The notes beneath the pieces are model-generated. The model was not told where the DNA came from, made no database searches, and saw only the letters and a list, made by a program, of their open reading frames with translations. 6,862 nucleotides of DNA from Eubacterium sp. Lineage in GTDB: Bacteria; Bacillota; Clostridia; Lachnospirales; Lachnospiraceae. The position numbers and the translations under genes are program-made. The stretch is taken from the NCBI GenBank assembly GCA_022776205.1, contig JALFIK010000070.1, positions 1 through 6,862 on the forward strand, written 5' to 3'. This document shows positions 4,277 to 6,862 of the stretch, one piece after another. Within the stretch, counting starts at the first letter, position 1. Each line of letters opens with the position of its first letter.

Positions 4277-4381
4277 GGGGATGCGAAAAAGTTTTGGACG
4301 AGGTTCGTCAGCCGCATGCCCTCGAACAGCGTACGCAACTTGCCCTTTAAAAATGTAAAATTATGGGAATGGGGTGACAGC
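4277..4381 (+). other. Gap before small terminase; candidate cos/packaging region
   Basis: These 105 nt between the HNH and small terminase genes begin within a G run (4276-4280), followed by AAAAAGTTTT, a short hairpin GACGA-GGT-TCGTC (4297-4309), and a locally more GC-rich stretch (4296-4335) unlike its neighbours. In cos-type phages with an HNH gene beside terS, the cohesive-end site commonly lies near here. An ATG at 4281 opens a 25-codon frame (MRKSFGRGSSAACP...), but the G run is too close to act as its ribosome binding site. The in-frame ATG 4316 upstream of terS also lacks one. No direct evidence of cutting is available from sequence alone. Confidence 0.3.
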
Positions 4382-4846
4382 ATGTCGAAACCAATGAAGC
4401 CGGTTAGTATATCAACTCGCAAGATTTCAAAAGAGGATAAGATTCGGCGTGCCGCTGCTGAAAAAATGGTTTCTGTCGGAGTTAATGAGATCATATCTCC
4501 TCCGGAAGAGCTGATTAGTAAAGAGGCGGAAAAGGAATGGAACAGGGTGGTCCCGCAATTAATAGACATTGACATTATCGGGAATCTTGACCGGGCGGCA
4601 TTGATCGGGTACTGCAATAGTTATTCGAATTATATGAAAGCCACAAGACAGCTTTCCAAGCAGCCATTAATTAATAAAGAATCCGGAAAAAGGAATCAGC
4701 TGGTTGATGTTCAAAAAAACTACGCCGATGAGATGAGAAGGTTTGCGTCTCTTTGCGGAATTTCAATGGATTCCAGAATTAAGGCGGGGATGAAGAAGCA
4801 GGAGAAAAAAGAAGAAAGTTTAAAAGATAGATTCGGGGCGATATAA
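4382..4846 (+). CDS. terS: Terminase small subunit, P27 family
   Basis: This protein binds packaging-site DNA and directs the large terminase to it. The 154-aa product has a basic, flexible N-terminus (1-40), then the P27 core: PPEELISKEAEKEWNRVVPQL (40-60), NLDRAALIGYCNSYSNYMKA (68-87), and VDVQKNYADEMRRFASLCGI (108-127) followed by MDSRIKAG. A lysine-rich tail completes it. All these blocks appear in the usual order and length. The chosen start is ATG 4382 after GGGGTGA; an earlier in-frame ATG at 4316 lies in the unusual upstream gap without a ribosome binding site. The stop TAA overlaps the large terminase start (TAATG), so the two subunits are probably co-translated. Confidence 0.9.
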   Translation: MSKPMKPVSISTRKISKEDKIRRAAAEKMVSVGVNEIISPPEELISKEAEKEWNRVVPQLIDIDIIGNLDRAALIGYCNSYSNYMKATRQLSKQPLINKESGKRNQLVDVQKNYADEMRRFASLCGISMDSRIKAGMKKQEKKEESLKDRFGAI

Positions 4847-6591
4847 TGACGATTCTTGAAGAGCTTATCGAATATGCAAATAACTGCATAAGCGATGTAA
4901 GGAAAAGTGAATATGAAGATTATATATCGTGCCAGGCACACAAATGGGCGTGTCAAAGATTTTTAAACGATGTGGAAAGAAGTAGCTCGGAGAGCTGCTT
5001 TTTTTATTGGGACGAAGAGGAAGCGAAAAAAATCGTTGAATGGTTTTCTCTTTTAAGACACTCAAAAGGCATTCTTGCAGGAAAGCCAATCGAACTTACT
5101 CCGTGGCAGAAGTTTAATGACTGCCAAATTTACGGATGGCGTAGAAAAAAAGATGGAAGAAGAAGATTCCGAAAAGCGTTCCGGCAGGTTGCCAGAAAAA
5201 ATGCAAAATCACAGGAAGAAGCTGGCATGTGTTTGTATGAAGCTGCAGTTACTGCCACGAAGAATGGAGAGGTAAATGAGATTTATACAGCCGGCACAAA
5301 AAGAGACCAGTCAAAGATTGTGTTTACAGAAGCCGGATTAATGTTAAGAGGCTCTCCGCTTAGACCAAAATTTAAAATCAGCAGAGACCAAATTTTGCAT
5401 ATAAAAACCGGTTCCACAATTAAACCGCTTTCAAAAGAAGATGGGAAGACCGGAGATGGAACAAACCCGGCACTGCTTGTAATTGATGAATACCACCAGC
5501 ACCCGAACGAAGATTTTTACAGCCTATCAATGGGCTCAAACACAAAAGAGCCATTGCTGATGATTATTACTACGGCCGGAAAGGATTTAACATATCCATG
5601 CTATACGACAGAGTATAAGTACTGCAGCAAGGTATTAGATCCGGGAACCGACGTCGAAAATGACGAGTACATGATTGACATCTTAGAGATGGATAAGGCC
5701 GATTATGAAGACATTTCAAATATAGGAAATTCAAGAAACTGGATTAAGGCAAATCCAATCAGAATGTCGTATCAGGAAGGCATTGATAAGATTAACGGAG
5801 ACTATAAGGTTGCGAAGGAACAGCCGGAAAAGCTCCCGGACTTTCTGACAAAAGAGTTAAATATCTGGGTACAGGCGAAAGCCGACGGATATATGAACAT
5901 GGAAAAGTGGAAGGCCTGTGAGGTTAGCGAGCTACCCGTTGACATAAGCGGAATGCCTGTCTATGTCGGATTTGATATGTCGGCAAAATTAGACTTAACG
6001 TCCGTAGCATTTGTAATTCCATTCTTAGACGGAAAAATAATTAAGTATGTGGTTTTTTCGCATTCATTCATTCCATCAAGAGAAAAGCTGATGGAGCACG
6101 TTAAAGTTGACCATGCGCCGTATGATGCGTGGGAGATGCAGGGATTTATCACAATCACGGATACGCCGATTGTTGATCAGGCTGCAGTTATGGATTATGT
6201 TAAGGATTTTTGTAAGAAAAATAATCTGGAAATCCAGATGCTATGTTTTGACCCGGCCAACGCATCAAAAATTATGATGGATTTATCAAACGAAGGCTAT
6301 AACGTCGTTGAGGTTTACCAGTCACATAAATCACTAAACGAATCTACGCAGGGTTTCCGCGAACAGGTTCACTCGGGAAATATCATATATCTTCCAAACC
6401 CGGTATTAAATTACGCAATGTCAAACGCTGTAGTTAAAAAAAATAATGGGTTAATAAAGATAGATAAAGACGCCGTAAGGCAAAGAATTGACCCGGTAGA
6501 TGCTACACTGGCGGCATATAAGCTTGCCATGTATCACAAGTTTGGGAATTCGCTCGGTGATTATATAGATGAGTTCCTGGAAGAGTATTAA
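4846..6591 (+). CDS. terL: Terminase large subunit (Terminase_1 / HK97 type)
   Basis: This 581-aa motor powers DNA packaging into the prohead and cuts concatemers. The N-terminal ATPase has a Walker A-like RQVARKNAKSQ (113-123), Walker B LLVIDEY (210-216; D214, E215) and the coupling motif ITTAG (241-245). The C-terminal RNase H-like nuclease has acidic residues at D377 (VGFDMS), D383, D469 (CFDP) and D549/D552 (DPVDATLAAY). Full family length and all blocks are present, so it should be active. The P-loop reads N-A-K-S in place of the more usual G-K-S, a substitution I recall as common in this family. ATG 4846 overlaps the terS stop by one base. The stop TAA is followed at once by the GGGGGTGA ribosome binding site of the portal gene. 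Confidence 0.95.
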   Translation: MTILEELIEYANNCISDVRKSEYEDYISCQAHKWACQRFLNDVERSSSESCFFYWDEEEAKKIVEWFSLLRHSKGILAGKPIELTPWQKFNDCQIYGWRRKKDGRRRFRKAFRQVARKNAKSQEEAGMCLYEAAVTATKNGEVNEIYTAGTKRDQSKIVFTEAGLMLRGSPLRPKFKISRDQILHIKTGSTIKPLSKEDGKTGDGTNPALLVIDEYHQHPNEDFYSLSMGSNTKEPLLMIITTAGKDLTYPCYTTEYKYCSKVLDPGTDVENDEYMIDILEMDKADYEDISNIGNSRNWIKANPIRMSYQEGIDKINGDYKVAKEQPEKLPDFLTKELNIWVQAKADGYMNMEKWKACEVSELPVDISGMPVYVGFDMSAKLDLTSVAFVIPFLDGKIIKYVVFSHSFIPSREKLMEHVKVDHAPYDAWEMQGFITITDTPIVDQAAVMDYVKDFCKKNNLEIQMLCFDPANASKIMMDLSNEGYNVVEVYQSHKSLNESTQGFREQVHSGNIIYLPNPVLNYAMSNAVVKKNNGLIKIDKDAVRQRIDPVDATLAAYKLAMYHKFGNSLGDYIDEFLEEY

Positions 6592-6599
6592 GGGGGTGA

Positions 6600-6862
6600 T
6601 TGTTTGGGGCAATAAGAAATGTGTTCAATAGATTCAAGTCATTTTTTAATCGGGCTTCCGTATCGTTGCAAGATGAACAGTTGCTCGATTTTTTAGGCAT
6701 TAATTCCTATAACAAGCGCACAATTTCCGAGACTACATATTTTACTTGTCTAAGATTATTATCGGAAACAATGGGAAAGATGCCATTAAAGTATTACCGG
6801 ACGACAGCACAGGGGAAGATTCGTGCCGATCCGGACAGAACCACATATGCATTAACCGTGCG
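6600..6862 (+). CDS. Phage portal protein, N-terminal part (cut by window end)
   Basis: The open frame (FGAIRNVFNRFKSFFNRASV..., then TISETTYFTCLRLLSETMGKMPLKYY) matches the N-terminus of HK97-type portal proteins. In those the S-E/A-x3-(F/Y)xC-x-RL-x-SE-x-(I/M)xxMPLK block is typical. The portal forms the dodecameric ring at the head vertex through which the terminase drives DNA. Its position directly after terL fits. The start is uncertain. In this frame the only start near the GGGGGTGA site is TTG 6600, just 3 nt from the G run. TTG 6604 has ideal spacing but is in another frame and stops after three codons. A missing G in the 6606-6609 run would join them. At least 87 residues are visible. 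Confidence 0.85.
   Translation, partial: MFGAIRNVFNRFKSFFNRASVSLQDEQLLDFLGINSYNKRTISETTYFTCLRLLSETMGKMPLKYYRTTAQGKIRADPDRTTYALTV

Noticed and set aside
4281..4358. 25-codon frame starting ATG 4281 between the HNH gene and terS
   Set aside because: The G run directly abuts the ATG, leaving no spacer, and the peptide has no recognisable features. The stretch is better explained as a non-coding packaging region.
4316..4381. N-terminal extension of terS from ATG 4316
   Set aside because: There is no ribosome binding site there. The added residues are not part of the P27 family core, and ATG 4382 has GGGGTGA at proper spacing.
1..6862. CRISPR array, insertion sequence or integrase attachment site
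   Set aside because: I saw no regularly spaced repeats, no transposase or integrase motifs and no long terminal inverted repeats. The tRNA-like T arm at 2012-2028 could recall an att site but lies in the middle of the phage late region.

Overview
The window is a stretch of a tailed-phage (Caudoviricetes) genome, most likely a prophage of an AT-rich, low-GC Gram-positive host of the Clostridia/Lachnospiraceae type. This rests on the AT-rich codon use, the strong AGGAGGTGAT-type ribosome binding sites, several TTG starts, tightly packed or overlapping same-strand genes, and the order late regulator - HNH nuclease - small terminase - large terminase - portal. No 16S rRNA or host gene is present to fix the species.

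Region 1 (1-1255) is the end of the early or middle module. It holds very small, mostly cysteine-rich phage proteins linked by ATGA and TAATG overlaps. The first three of these look damaged: one has an in-frame TAA in mid-gene and two lack a usable start codon. The next four (61, 31, 61 and 49 aa) look intact; the 31-aa one is a DUF3789-like membrane peptide.

Region 2 (1268-2135) is the early/late switch. A 149-aa sigma-70-region-4-like (ArpU/DUF1492-type) late regulator is followed at once by a candidate late promoter. There two GTCCGC repeats lie 10 bp apart, and the inner one sits exactly where the -35 hexamer of a TATAAT -10 box would be. About 360 nt without a plus-strand gene follow. 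This stretch is dense in RNA hairpins, contains a compact tRNA-like fold, and ends in a terminator-like hairpin. On the opposite strand, two perfect Shine-Dalgarno sequences each stand 7 nt before an ATG that lies in a hairpin loop.

Region 3 (2136-3810) is an orphan type I methylation pair: a 412-aa HsdM-like N6-adenine methyltransferase overlapping a 150-aa half-size HsdS-like specificity protein. No restriction subunit is visible.

Region 4 (3815-6862) is the packaging module: a zinc-knuckle-less HNH nuclease, a 105-nt gap that may hold a cos site, a P27-family small terminase, a Terminase_1 large terminase, and the N-terminus of the portal protein cut by the window end.

Taken together, the regulator probably switches on the promoter just beyond its own gene. 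The resulting late transcript would run through the structured leader, then the methyltransferase pair, the nuclease and terminases, and into head genes. The most unusual part is the structured leader at 1776-2123.
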